Positions 27,121-36,322 of a stretch of 64,000 bases of DNA are shown here, one piece after another. This DNA is from Shewanella hafniensis (GTDB lineage Bacteria; Pseudomonadota; Gammaproteobacteria; Enterobacterales; Shewanellaceae). The notes beneath the pieces were generated by a model, which worked only from the letters and a program-made list of their open reading frames with translations, made no database searches and was not told where the DNA came from. The position numbers and the translations under genes were made by a program. The DNA lies in the NCBI RefSeq assembly GCF_019655335.1, contig NZ_BPFD01000007.1, positions 1-64,000 of the forward strand. The letters run 5' to 3'. Positions within the stretch are counted from its first letter, which is position 1. Each line of letters starts with the position of its first letter.

Positions 27121-27211
27121 GGAGGGGTGGCAGAGTGGTTTAATGCACCGGTCTTGAAAACCGGCGTGGGTTTATAGCCCACCCAGGGTTCAAATCCCTG
27201 CTCCTCCGCCA
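27121..27211 (+). tRNA. tRNA-Ser (UGA), copy 3
   Basis: Identical 91-base class II tRNA with TGA anticodon and encoded CCA. Confidence 0.97.
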
Positions 27212-27350
27212 TATTTAGTTAAAATGCCGCTAAGCAATTAGCGGCATTTTGCATTCATATCGTTTGAACCCTTGGGTTCCTGATTCGAAGCGCAGCTCCT
27301 ACGCTATATTCACGAAAAAGGCCATCAGTAATGATGGCCTTTTTGTTTGT
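27212..27350 (+). repeat. tRNA-Ser 3'-end relic after copy 3
   Basis: The GCCGCTAA / TTAGCGGC hairpin comes first, then one relic unit (GTTTGAACCCTTGGGTTCC ... CAGCTCCTACGCTATATT) and a GGCCATC / GATGGCC hairpin with T5. Confidence 0.75.
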
Positions 27351-27598
27351 GCTGTACTACCGATCCAACAAGCATTTAGGCTGATAGCGCTTTGTGTATT
27401 GCTTCGTTTTTAAACGCTTTTTATTGGTATGCTATTCTGGAATCCTTTCTTTAAATATCATCTAGTTAACAATGTTGAATTTATGCTTTGCGAAATGGGG
27501 TTGTTGGGCTAAATTAGCCTTATGAACTCGTTATCCGTTTGCTGTGTTGCTTTATTTAACGCACGGAACGAGCTGAAAATAGTAAAAGGTGGATAAAG

Positions 27599-28243
27599 TT
27601 GATTTCGATATATTTGGTTGACGATCATGAGCTTGTGAGAACTGGGATCCGCCGTATCTTAGAAGATGAACGTGGGATCAAAGTGGTGGGCGAAGCCCCT
27701 GATGGTGAGACTGCGGTGCAGTGGGCTCGCCAAAATGAAGCCGATGTGATCTTAATGGACATGAATATGCCAGGAATGGGCGGACTGGAAGCCACTCGAA
27801 AAATTCTACGTTATCAGCCCCATGCTAAAATAATTGTGTTGACTGTGCACACGGAAGATCCGTTTCCAAGTAAAGTTATGCAGGCTGGCGCTTCGGGTTA
27901 TTTGACTAAAGGGGCTACGCCACCGGAAGTACTGCAAGCGATACGTCAGGTCTCTCGTGGCCAACGTTATTTATCCCCTGAAATTGCCCAACAGATGGCG
28001 CTGAGTCAGTTTAATCCCGCCGATGAAAACCCGTTTAAGTCTTTGTCCGAGCGCGAGTTACAGATCATGTTGATGATCACCAATGGCGAGAAGGTAAACG
28101 ATATTTCTGAGCAGCTGAACTTAAGCCCTAAAACCGTTAACAGTTACCGCTATCGTTTATTTGCCAAACTGGGGATCAGTGGTGATGTTGAGCTAACGCG
28201 GTTAGCTATTCGCTATAAGATGCTAGATGCTGGCCATTTTTAA
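27599..28243 (+). CDS. uvrY: Response regulator UvrY/GacA (BarA partner)
   Basis: A 214-residue NarL/FixJ-type regulator. The receiver has the acidic pair in LVDDHELVR, phospho-acceptor Asp54 in ILMDMNMPG, and Lys in YLTKGATPPE. The C-terminal LuxR-type helix-turn-helix (SLSERELQIMLMITNGEKVN onward, about 148-205) is nearly that of E. coli UvrY. UvrY is phosphorylated by BarA and activates the Csr small RNAs, controlling carbon metabolism, biofilm and motility. The start is TTG 27599 after AAGGTGG. It precedes uvrC as in E. coli. Confidence 0.95.
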   Translation: MISIYLVDDHELVRTGIRRILEDERGIKVVGEAPDGETAVQWARQNEADVILMDMNMPGMGGLEATRKILRYQPHAKIIVLTVHTEDPFPSKVMQAGASGYLTKGATPPEVLQAIRQVSRGQRYLSPEIAQQMALSQFNPADENPFKSLSERELQIMLMITNGEKVNDISEQLNLSPKTVNSYRYRLFAKLGISGDVELTRLAIRYKMLDAGHF

Positions 28244-28343
28244 TGGAAAATGAATTGTGTTGGTCGATGACTTGAGTCGAGTAAGCGCGTAGGTTAAATA
28301 CTGCTATGTTGTCTGTGTTAAGTCTGCAAAATCGTGGGTGTAA

Positions 28344-30176
28344 ATGATGTCGAATGAATTTAACGCTCAAAGTTTTTTGCGTACAGTTTCGTCCTCCGCT
28401 GGGGTTTATCGCATGTATGACGTCAAGAATGACGTCATTTATGTGGGTAAAGCCAAAGATCTCAAAAAACGGCTCAGCTCGTATTTTCGTAAAAATCTAG
28501 GCAATGTTAAGACCCAAGCCTTAGTCTCGCATATACACCATATTGATGTGACGCTGACCCATAGCGAAACCGATGCGCTATTGCTTGAAAATGATTACAT
28601 CAAGCAATACATGCCCAAATACAATGTGTTATTGCGTGATGACAAATCTTATCCTTACATACTGTTAAGCCAGCATGAACACCCAAGGCTTGCTTATCAT
28701 CGTGGTCCGCAGCGGGAAAAAGGCCACTATTTTGGCCCTTATCCTAACGGCGGCGCGGTACGTGAAAGTCTGCATTTAATGCAGAAGCTGTTTCCAATTC
28801 GTCAATGTGACGACCTTTACTACAAGTCTCGCTCACGCCCCTGTTTGCAATATCAACTTTCCCGTTGCAGCGCACCCTGCGTGGGAAAAGTCAGCAACGC
28901 TGATTATGATGAGCAAGTAAAACTCGCCAGCCTGTTTTTAAAGGGCAAAGATCAGCAAGTGATCAGCGCCTTGGTTAACAAAATGGAGCTTGCGGCTGAG
29001 CGACAAGCCTATGAGCAAGCTGCACGATTTCGCGATCAGATCATGGCGCTGCGTAAAGTCGCCGAACAACAGGAAGTATCGAATAATAAAGGCGATATGG
29101 ATGTCATCGGTGTGCATTATGCGTCGGGCATCGCCTGTTTCCATTTGCTGTTTATCCGCGAGGGTAAAATCTTTGGCAGTCGCAGCTATTATCCTTCCGT
29201 GCCCGCCCAAACCGATATGGACGAAGTGCTGCGCTCTTTCATCCTGCAGTTTTATTTAAATGCGGATATTCAACGCACTATTCCAAAGGAAGTGGTGATT
29301 AGCCACAACTTTGAAGAATTACATGAACTCGAAGCGGCAATTTCAGAAGCGTTAGATAAAAAGTTTTCGATTAAGATCAATGTACGTGCCGATAGGGCAA
29401 GCTTCTTACGGTTAGCCGTGACCAATGCGACCAATGCCGTGGTTACGCGCTTGTCCCATAAAAATACGGTCGAGCAGCGTTTTGTATTACTCGAAGAAAT
29501 CCTTGAATTGAGTACGCCTATTCAACGGATGGAATGTTTCGATATCAGTCATACCATGGGGGAAAGCACGGTTGCCTCCTGTGTGGTGTTCAATCGGGAA
29601 GGGCCGCATAAAGGTGAATATCGTCGCTATAATATCGAGGGGATTACACCGGGCGATGATTACGCGGCAATGAAGCAAGCGGTAAGTCGCCGTTTCGATA
29701 AGATTGAGGCGGGCGGTAAAATCCCTGACATTCTGTTTATCGATGGTGGACTCGGGCAGCTGCGTATCGCCCAGAAGATAGTGGATGAAAAGTTTGTCCA
29801 TTTAGATAAAGCGCCGCAGCTCATTGGGGTGGCGAAAGGTGAGGGCCGTAAACCTGGACTCGAAACCTTGATCTTAGGAGATACCGAAACCAGCTTTTCC
29901 CTCGAAGGTGATTCGCCTGCGTTGCACCTTATTCAACATATTCGTGATGAATCCCATCGATTTGCAATCACTGGCCACCGTAATCGTCGCCAGAAAACCC
30001 GCAATACTTCAACACTGGAATCGATTCCTGGTATTGGTCCTAAACGTCGTAAAGCTTTGTTACAGCATTTAGGAGGCTTACAGGAAGTGAAAGGGGCAAG
30101 TGTGGCGGAATTAGTCAAAGTACCAGGGATCAGCATAGAAATGGCACAAACCATTCATGATGCATTGCGAGGGTGA
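28344..30176 (+). CDS. uvrC: Excinuclease ABC subunit C
   Basis: The dual-incision nuclease of nucleotide excision repair, 610 residues. The N-terminal GIY-YIG domain ([20 protein letters not shown], about 17-38) makes the 3' cut. The UVR motif near 205-240 contacts UvrB. The RNase H-like domain ([17 protein letters not shown] near 396; FIDGGLGQL near 466) makes the 5' cut. Tandem helix-hairpin-helix motifs ([20 protein letters not shown]) end the protein. Two adjacent ATG codons (28344, 28347) are possible starts. pgsA follows closely, so the pair is likely co-transcribed. Confidence 0.97.
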   Translation: MMSNEFNAQSFLRTVSSSAGVYRMYDVKNDVIYVGKAKDLKKRLSSYFRKNLGNVKTQALVSHIHHIDVTLTHSETDALLLENDYIKQYMPKYNVLLRDDKSYPYILLSQHEHPRLAYHRGPQREKGHYFGPYPNGGAVRESLHLMQKLFPIRQCDDLYYKSRSRPCLQYQLSRCSAPCVGKVSNADYDEQVKLASLFLKGKDQQVISALVNKMELAAERQAYEQAARFRDQIMALRKVAEQQEVSNNKGDMDVIGVHYASGIACFHLLFIREGKIFGSRSYYPSVPAQTDMDEVLRSFILQFYLNADIQRTIPKEVVISHNFEELHELEAAISEALDKKFSIKINVRADRASFLRLAVTNATNAVVTRLSHKNTVEQRFVLLEEILELSTPIQRMECFDISHTMGESTVASCVVFNREGPHKGEYRRYNIEGITPGDDYAAMKQAVSRRFDKIEAGGKIPDILFIDGGLGQLRIAQKIVDEKFVHLDKAPQLIGVAKGEGRKPGLETLILGDTETSFSLEGDSPALHLIQHIRDESHRFAITGHRNRRQKTRNTSTLESIPGIGPKRRKALLQHLGGLQEVKGASVAELVKVPGISIEMAQTIHDALRG

Positions 30177-30223
30177 TAAAATTAAGGCAAGATTGGCGCT
30201 GCTTTTGACTAACTGGTTTGATC

Positions 30224-30772
30224 ATGCCGTTTAACTTACCTATAGCATTAACTCTTTTCAGGCTTTTTTTACTGCCCATTTTCGTGGTGCTGTTTTATTT
30301 ACCCTATGACTGGACCCCTTTTGTTGCCGCCTTTACCTTTTGGCTCGCGGCGTTAACGGATGCATTAGATGGTTATGCTGCCCGTAAATTGAAGCAATTA
30401 ACCCGTTTTGGCGCTTTCCTCGATCCAGTCGCTGACAAGTTGATGGTGATCACAGCCTTAGTGCTGTTAGTCGATCAATATGCCAATATCTGGTTGACTA
30501 TGCCTGCACTATTCATGATTGGCCGCGAGATTGTCATTTCAGCGTTGAGAGAATGGATGGCTGAGATAGGTAAACGTGGCACTGTCGCCGTGTCTTGGAT
30601 TGGTAAATATAAAACTGCCGCGCAAATGGTGGCAATTATTGGCCTTATTTGGCAATACAATCCTTTAATGACCAATGCCGCTTTTGTGCTGCTATATATC
30701 GCCGCAGTATTAACGTTTTGGTCAATGATGAGTTACATTTTAGCCGCTTGGAAAGATCTGACTGCTGAATAG
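30224..30772 (+). CDS. pgsA: CDP-diacylglycerol-glycerol-3-phosphate 3-phosphatidyltransferase
   Basis: An inner-membrane enzyme of phosphatidylglycerol synthesis, 182 residues from ATG 30224 (MPFNLPIALTLFR, matching E. coli MQFNIPTLLTLFR). The CDP-alcohol transferase motif D-G-x2-A-R-x8-G-x3-D-x3-D is intact in DALDGYAARKLKQLTRFGAF followed by LDPVADK. Several transmembrane helices cover the rest. It sits between uvrC and the Gly-Cys-Leu tRNA cluster, the E. coli order. Confidence 0.96.
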   Translation: MPFNLPIALTLFRLFLLPIFVVLFYLPYDWTPFVAAFTFWLAALTDALDGYAARKLKQLTRFGAFLDPVADKLMVITALVLLVDQYANIWLTMPALFMIGREIVISALREWMAEIGKRGTVAVSWIGKYKTAAQMVAIIGLIWQYNPLMTNAAFVLLYIAAVLTFWSMMSYILAAWKDLTAE

Positions 30773-30834
30773 TGCAATAAAAAATCAAAGAGATTATTTA
30801 GTGTGCAAGCAGTAAGTTATCGATAAAACAGCGG

Positions 30835-30862
30835 TTGACACTGGGTGGTAAATCGGTAGAAT
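30835..30862 (+). promoter_or_regulatory. Promoter of the Gly-Cys-Leu tRNA cluster
   Basis: TTGACA, 16-base spacer, TAGAAT, then GC-rich GCCACCCC. This is near-consensus sigma-70 with a stringent-type discriminator. A leader of about 120 bases precedes tRNA-Gly. Confidence 0.8.
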
Positions 30863-30992
30863 GCCACCCCGTAGACAAGAGACGATGTGAAAACAAAATC
30901 TTAACGCTACTGAATATTGAAATGTGATATTCGCTCTATTAGTAAGGTGAAATACGATACCTTGTTGATTTGAGTCAATAGCAAAACACAAT

Positions 30993-31068
30993 GCGACATT
31001 AGCTCAGTTGGTAGAGCGATACCTTGCCAAGGTATAGGTCATCGGTTCGAACCCGATATGTCGCTCCA
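30993..31068 (+). tRNA. tRNA-Gly (GCC)
   Basis: A 76-base tRNA, acceptor GCGACAT / ATGTCGC, anticodon GCC in TTGCCAA, T loop TTCGAAC, encoded CCA. Confidence 0.97.
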
Positions 31069-31112
31069 ATATTCTTGAAGTCTAATTTTGGTTAATCAGA
31101 GTTAGCAACTAT

Positions 31113-31186
31113 GGCGCGATGGCAGAATGGCTATGCTGCGGATTGCAAATCCGTCGATCTCGGTTCGACTCCGGGTCGCGCCTCCA
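31113..31186 (+). tRNA. tRNA-Cys (GCA)
   Basis: A 74-base tRNA, acceptor GGCGCGA / TCGCGCC, anticodon GCA in TTGCAAA, discriminator U73 as required for Cys, encoded CCA. Confidence 0.97.
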
Positions 31187-31235
31187 TAGATTAATGTATT
31201 AATGACACGATTCCCGTTGTTAATATTCAGAGTTT

Positions 31236-31322
31236 GCCCGAGTGGTGGAATCGGTAGACACAAGGGATTTAAAATCCCTCGCTGGTAACAGCGTGCCAGT
31301 TCAAGTCTGGCCTCGGGTACCA
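31236..31322 (+). tRNA. tRNA-Leu (UAA)
   Basis: An 87-base class II tRNA, acceptor GCCCGAG / CTCGGGT, anticodon TAA in TTTAAAA, long variable arm CGCTGGTAACAGCG, encoded CCA. It is the last tRNA of the cluster. Confidence 0.97.
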
Positions 31323-31800
31323 TTATTCTGTATGAATAGCATAAAGCCTCAACGAAAGTTGGGGCTTTTTTGCATCTGGATTTCCACATTTAGTCAGTGT
31401 TGTCCGCGAGAGATTTAAGGCCAAACTTGACTAACACGCTTGGCGTGCCGCTGCCGATAAAAGCTTAAGTCTGGCCTCGGGTACCATTATTCTGTTTGAA
31501 TAGCATAAAGCCTCAACGAAAGTTGGGGCTTTATGCATCTGAATTTCCACATTTAGTCAGTGTTGTCCGCGAGAGATTTAAGGCCAAACTTGACTAACAC
31601 GCTTGGCGTGCCGCTGCCGATAAAAGCTTAAGTCTGGCCTCGGGTACCATTATTCTGTATGAATAGCATAAAGCCTCAACGAAAGTTGGTTTTTTTTTTG
31701 CATCTGGATTTCCACATTCAGTCAGTATTGTTCGCGAGAGGTTTAAGGCCAAACTTGACTGACACGCTGAGTGCGCCGTTTCCGATATAAGAGATTATCT
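31323..31800 (+). repeat. Tandem 163-bp repeats built on the tRNA-Leu 3' end and terminator
   Basis: A terminator hairpin (AAAGCCTCAAC / GTTGGGGCTTT plus T) follows the tRNA. Two further blocks repeat AAGTCTGGCCTCGGGTACCA at 31469 and 31632, about 163-164 bases apart, each with the same downstream hairpin, ATCTGGATTTCCACAT and GGCCAAACTTGACTAACACG. The last hairpin has lost its closing arm (GTTGG then T10). The tRNA-derived part lacks an intact 5' half, so these are relics. Confidence 0.85.
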
Positions 31801-32111
31801 CAATGTGTTGAACTAATCTCGCTTGCCTTAGTTAGCAGGGCTTCTTGCTGCGGGTTAGTCATGGGGCGGAGTGCTGAAAACCATTGCATCACGTAACGGC
31901 GGTGTGTTTGAAGTTGATAGCATCATTTTGAAGCAAGCCAGTAGCTATGTGGATTTAACTCTTTGTGCAGTGAACTCAGAGCAAAAGCCGTGATATTATT
32001 TCGGCGAAATAACAGGTCGTGAGTTTTTTGCTTTGGTTTAACTTATTTATGCTTAGATAAATCTAGGAATGAAAAACTTATCAATAAAATCTCTCGATAA
32101 ACGCTAGGTAT
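31801..32111. other. Intergenic region between tRNA-Leu relics and opgG
   Basis: About 310 bases with no supported gene, no further relic copy and no clear promoter. Confidence 0.5.
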
Positions 32112-32144
32112 AAAAAAGCGCCAGTAAATACTGACGCTTTAATT
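32112..32144 (-). terminator. Terminator of the opgG-type gene
   Basis: On the minus strand AAAGCGTCAGT / ACTGGCGCTTT with an ATTT loop and TTTTATAC following. Confidence 0.8.
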
Positions 32145-32215
32145 AACTCTAGCTTTTTATTAACGCGATAGGGTTAGTTGATGCTCGTTCGGTAATGGTT
32201 CTAATAAACAAAAAC

Positions 32216-33805
32216 CTATTGCCAATCGTCGCTATTCCAGCGGTATAACCAAGTCGCTGCGAGGGGTTTATCGTCTTTCTTAAGCTGTAATCTCAGTTCC
32301 GCTACATTGGTGCTTTCTGGTTCGAAGCTGACAAATACCCGTGCGCCATTGATGTCAGGGCGCGCAACAATCCGAGTAGACAGGATTTTGCCTTTGCTGA
32401 TACTGGCGTCGATACTAATTTTATCAATATCTTGTGGCTTGATATTACTAAAGTCGACGAGTAACTCTTTACCCTTGCTGAGCACTTGTCCCTTCGAACT
32501 GCGGACTACCCGCGCTTTTGACGCGATCGAAGGGCTGTCGTTTGACGCTGTCATACGATAGGAATATTTATAGGGTTGATCTTTTTTCAGGCCGCCTTGC
32601 GGCTCCCAATAGGCAACTATGTTGTCGTTGGTTTCTGCACTCGATGGGATTTCAATCAACACCAGCTGACCCTTGCCCCAATCATTGAGTGGCTCAATCC
32701 ACGCTGAAGGGCGAAGTTGATAGTTTGCACTCAGATCTTGATAGTCTTCGAACTTACGGTGGCGCTGGATCAGACCAAAACCTTTAATATCTTCATCGGC
32801 AAAGGCGCTGACTTGCAGTTTGTTGGGGTTATTTAGGGGGCGCCATAGACGCTCGCCATTACCGCGATCGATTTGCAGACCGTCGGAGTTGTGTACTTCT
32901 GGGCGGTAATCGGGTTTATCCGAGTTATCTAATCCACCAAATAGGAACATAGAGGTCAGTGGTGCAAGGCCAACATGTTGAATATCTTTGCGTGGGAACA
33001 GGGTTACATCCACTTCGACACGTGATGGTGCGCCAGGGTAAATACCAAAACGATAGGCCCCCGTGACACTTTGGCTGTCGAGCAGGGCATGCACCACAAT
33101 CGCCGTTTGGTATTTGGATGGTCGTTCAACCCAAAAGCGCTTAAACAATGGATATTCTTCGCCTTTAGGCTGGGCGACATCTATCGCTAAACCGCGATTC
33201 GACAGGCCATAGGTTTGGCCTTTAGACAGTACGCGAAAATAGCTCGCGCCTTGGAACATGATGAATTCATCTTTCATTTCATCGTCATTGATGGGGTAAT
33301 GCAAACGCACGCCAGCATATTGACCTAATTGGGTGATGAGTTTTTCAATGGCGTCACTGGGCACATCGAACGAGGCCTCTGTGAGCTCTATCGGTATCGC
33401 TTTGCTGTTTTCTACCACGTCGATATCGACAAGGTTTTTATAGAGAAAACCCGGAGCAAAAAGCTGTACCGAAAATTTAGTGGGTGTACCGCCCCAAATC
33501 GCGGCATTTTCTTGATAATTGATTTTGCCATAGGTGGCAAAATCAAGATCGATCAGCTCTTTAGGCGCTTTCTTGGCTTCTTTAAATGGCTTTTGCGACA
33601 GTTGTTGCGCGAGTTCGACTACAGTATCGTGGGTAAAATTTTTAGATTTTTTTTCTGGGACAGGCGCAGGTGCTGCGGTTGTCTGTGCGGCATTGACGTT
33701 ATTGATGCCGACGACGTAGACGATGGCGGTCAAGATGAAAAAAGGTAGTTTTTTGAGTAATGCCGGATAACCGGTAGGGTAATTCATCATATGATTCATT
33801 CGCAA
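32216..33805 (-). CDS. Periplasmic glucan biosynthesis protein OpgG/MdoG family
   Basis: A 529-residue MdoG-family protein. It has an N-terminal Sec signal (hydrophobic KKLPFFILTAIVYVVGINNV, cleavage after VNA near 39) rather than the twin-arginine signal of OpgD. Family motifs are visible: FATYGKINYQENAAIWGG, FQGASYFRVLSKGQTYGLSNR, DVTLFPRK, APLTSMFLFGG, RPEVHNSDGLQI and RLWRPLNNP. OpgG helps build osmoregulated periplasmic glucans together with the membrane glucosyltransferase OpgH, but no opgH lies beside it here. TTG 33805 has AAGGAG eight bases upstream; ATG codons at 33799 and further in are alternatives. Confidence 0.88.
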   Translation of the reverse strand: MRMNHMMNYPTGYPALLKKLPFFILTAIVYVVGINNVNAAQTTAAPAPVPEKKSKNFTHDTVVELAQQLSQKPFKEAKKAPKELIDLDFATYGKINYQENAAIWGGTPTKFSVQLFAPGFLYKNLVDIDVVENSKAIPIELTEASFDVPSDAIEKLITQLGQYAGVRLHYPINDDEMKDEFIMFQGASYFRVLSKGQTYGLSNRGLAIDVAQPKGEEYPLFKRFWVERPSKYQTAIVVHALLDSQSVTGAYRFGIYPGAPSRVEVDVTLFPRKDIQHVGLAPLTSMFLFGGLDNSDKPDYRPEVHNSDGLQIDRGNGERLWRPLNNPNKLQVSAFADEDIKGFGLIQRHRKFEDYQDLSANYQLRPSAWIEPLNDWGKGQLVLIEIPSSAETNDNIVAYWEPQGGLKKDQPYKYSYRMTASNDSPSIASKARVVRSSKGQVLSKGKELLVDFSNIKPQDIDKISIDASISKGKILSTRIVARPDINGARVFVSFEPESTNVAELRLQLKKDDKPLAATWLYRWNSDDWQ

Positions 33806-34224
33806 AATGGAAACTCCTTACTAAAATGACGCTGATCCATAGGCAGATATGCAATATGTTTCAGTCTAGCTAAAGATGTTTGAACTATTTAATCCCTAAT
33901 TATTAATAATTTGTCTGCGACAAAGCCCGAAGTTGTTGGATTCGAATAGCTGTGGCGAGCAGTAATTTTACCTGCGAAGCTTGATATTTGTAACATAAAT
34001 TATGACGGATGCTATTTAGCCGTTGTATGCCACATTACTCTGTTGATAACTCAATCGAATGAATGTGCCCTCTATTAAACTCTTGGTTGCTTAGTGAATT
34101 CAGTAATGAAGGTTAATTTGATAACAACCGATTTAGTTCAAACGATGACTTAAAGAAAACAATATTAGTGGTTGAGGCTCACATTATTTTGTGAGCCTCA
34201 AAAAAGTGACTCTGAACATGCCTT
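33806..34224. other. Intergenic region between opgG and pepE
   Basis: About 420 AT-rich bases with no open frame. It contains a perfect 11-base palindrome TGAGGCTCACA / TGTGAGCCTCA at 34173-34200. No T-tract follows the hairpin on either strand (A6 follows on plus), so it is not a standard terminator. Confidence 0.5.
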
Positions 34225-34944
34225 TCAGAGCGATGGTTTGAGTAAGTTTGAGAGATCGCTGCCCACAGGGATAGGTATTTCTTGCTGTTCTCCGCAGAAC
34301 AAATACGCAGGTTGGTTACCTAAGAGTGAGAGTTTGTCTCCCTGACGCCACAGGGCTGAGCCTTCGACTATGCCGACCACAGGGGTTAATGGGTCGACTT
34401 TTGTAAACTCTAATAACCGCTGGGCACGGGTTTCACCATTGTGGCCCGGTGCTTGGTAATTGGAATAATGCGGATTGAGCTGGAACGGTACTAAGTTTAA
34501 TGCCTTGAACGATGGCGGCTCGATGATGGGCATATCGTTCGTGGTGCGAATGCTTAACCCTGATACGTTAGACCCCGCGCTCCAGCCGATATAAGGTTTA
34601 CCTTGGGCGACTTGATCACCAATTAGCTTAACCAGATCATAACGATATAGTTGGTGCAATAAATGAAAAGTGTTGCCGCCACCGATTAAAATACCGTCGG
34701 CATCTTTAATCGCTTGTTGTGGATCGGGATGCTGGTGAATGCTACTGATATCGAGTTCAAGCTCACTTAACCCTGTCACTACAGACGCTAAATAAGTGTC
34801 ATAACTCATGCTGACGCCAGCATAGGGGATAAAAATCCATTTCTGCGCCTTGGCGGTAAGCGGTTTAATAAAAGGGATCGCGTGGGCAAGGTAAGGTGTA
34901 TCACCGACACGAGAGCTGCTCAGTAGTAGGGCATTGATTGTCAT
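34225..34944 (-). CDS. pepE: Dipeptidase E (aspartyl dipeptidase)
   Basis: A 239-residue serine peptidase of family S51 that cleaves dipeptides with N-terminal aspartate in the cytoplasm. It begins [14 protein letters not shown], with AGGATATAAA just upstream of ATG 34944. Key motifs are [17 protein letters not shown] and the nucleophile elbow YIGWSAGSN (Ser122), with downstream [18 protein letters not shown] carrying the expected histidine. Length matches Salmonella PepE (229). It stands alone, divergent from htpX. Confidence 0.93.
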   Translation of the reverse strand: MTINALLLSSSRVGDTPYLAHAIPFIKPLTAKAQKWIFIPYAGVSMSYDTYLASVVTGLSELELDISSIHQHPDPQQAIKDADGILIGGGNTFHLLHQLYRYDLVKLIGDQVAQGKPYIGWSAGSNVSGLSIRTTNDMPIIEPPSFKALNLVPFQLNPHYSNYQAPGHNGETRAQRLLEFTKVDPLTPVVGIVEGSALWRQGDKLSLLGNQPAYLFCGEQQEIPIPVGSDLSNLLKPSL

Positions 34945-35229
34945 TTTATATCCTGAAATCTCGGAATGTGCAGGCATGTTAACAAAGATTAATCCCGATA
35001 AACATAGAGAAATAAAGCAGAATTGCGCTGTAGCACTGATAGCCGCTAGATTTAAGTTTCGATTAATATACTGTCCCTAGACTCTCGGCCATGAAAGGCA
35101 GTGTCTATATACGAGAAAAATAACCTATTTTAAAAACTCTTTTCTTTTACCACTTGAATTTCGATGATTTGGACATATTATGTCTTTGAGCAAAGTTAAA
35201 TGGCACATTCTTGCCCTAAAGGAGCTGAA

Positions 35230-36093
35230 ATGAAGCGTATATTTTTATTGATTGCGACTAACCTAGCTGTGTTGCTAGTAGCCTCAATTGTGATGTCTAT
35301 TCTAGGCGTTAACACGTCGACTATGGGTGGACTGCTGGTGTTCGCTGCCATTTTTGGATTCGGTGGGGCCTTTATCAGCTTAGCCATTTCAAAATGGATG
35401 GCGAAAAAGACCATGGGTTGTGAAGTGATCACCACCCCACGTGATAGCACTGAGCGTTGGTTAGTAGAGACGGTTGCCCGTCAAGCTAAGCAAGCGGGGA
35501 TTAAAATGCCAGAAGTGGCGATTTACCAATCACCCGACATGAACGCGTTTGCAACAGGTCCAAGTAAAGACAATTCATTGGTGGCTGTGAGTACGGGTCT
35601 GTTATATGGCATGAGCCAAGATGAAATTGAAGGCGTATTAGCCCACGAAGTGAGCCACGTAGCTAACGGTGACATGGTGACCTTGACACTTATTCAAGGT
35701 GTGGTTAACACGTTCGTGATCTTCGCAGCCCGTGTGGTTGCCGGCATTATCAACAATTTCGTGTCGAGCAATGATGAAGAAGGCGAAGGTTTAGGTATGT
35801 TCGCTTACATGGCCGTGGTGTTCGTGCTTGATATGCTATTCGGTATCTTGGCTTCAATCATCGTCGCTTACTTCTCCCGTATTCGTGAGTACAAAGCCGA
35901 TGAAGGCGCGGCCCGTTTAGCGGGTAAAGGCAAGATGATTGCTGCGCTTGAGCGTTTACGCCAAGGTCCAGAAAGCACGGCAATGCCTGCACAAATGTCT
36001 GCCTTTGGTATTAACGGCAAACGTTCAATGGCGGAAATGATGATGAGTCATCCTCCATTAGAAAAACGTATTGCAGCGTTAAGAGCAAGCTAA
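35230..36093 (+). CDS. htpX: Membrane zinc protease HtpX
   Basis: A 287-residue inner-membrane M48 metalloprotease that degrades misfolded membrane proteins alongside FtsH. Two N-terminal TM helices (about 4-23 and 33-52) precede the zinc motif HEVSH (139-143). The third ligand is in [13 protein letters not shown]. Two more TM segments lie between. Start ATG 35230 has AAAGGAGC upstream; a start ten codons earlier is less likely. CTTGAAT in the upstream region recalls a sigma-32 -35 box but the -10 match is poor. A strong terminator follows. Confidence 0.96.
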
Positions 36094-36151
36094 TAAAGAG
36101 AGAGTTAGGTTTAAGTTTTAAGCCTCACTTGAGATTAGATCTATGACTCTC

Positions 36152-36190
36152 AAAATCGGGCTCAAACTTTGGTTTGAGCCCGATTTTTTA
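36152..36190 (+). terminator. Terminator after htpX
   Basis: A long stem AAAATCGGGCTCAAAC / GTTTGAGCCCGATTTT with a TTTG loop and T-run. Confidence 0.9.
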
Positions 36191-36322
36191 TGCCTACCAT
36201 TTAACTCACATTTGATGAAGCAAAAGGTGCCGCTATGAGAATCATCACACCGCGTTAAACACCATCGCGGGTAAATCGCTGTAGATTCATGCGTATTGTT
36301 TGTTCTGTCTTGATGCAACAAA

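Noticed and set aside
23700..27350. Integrated genomic island at tRNA-Ser
   Set aside because: No integrase, phage or plasmid gene lies between the tRNA copies, only one chemoreceptor gene. A classic island is not supported, though an old one cannot be excluded.
31102..31389. Open frame running antisense through tRNA-Cys and tRNA-Leu
   Set aside because: It is a by-product of stop-free tRNA sequence on the opposite strand.
35150..35200. Sigma-32 promoter upstream of htpX
   Set aside because: CTTGAAT is present but the -10 region does not match CCCCATNT, unlike the exact site before htpG.
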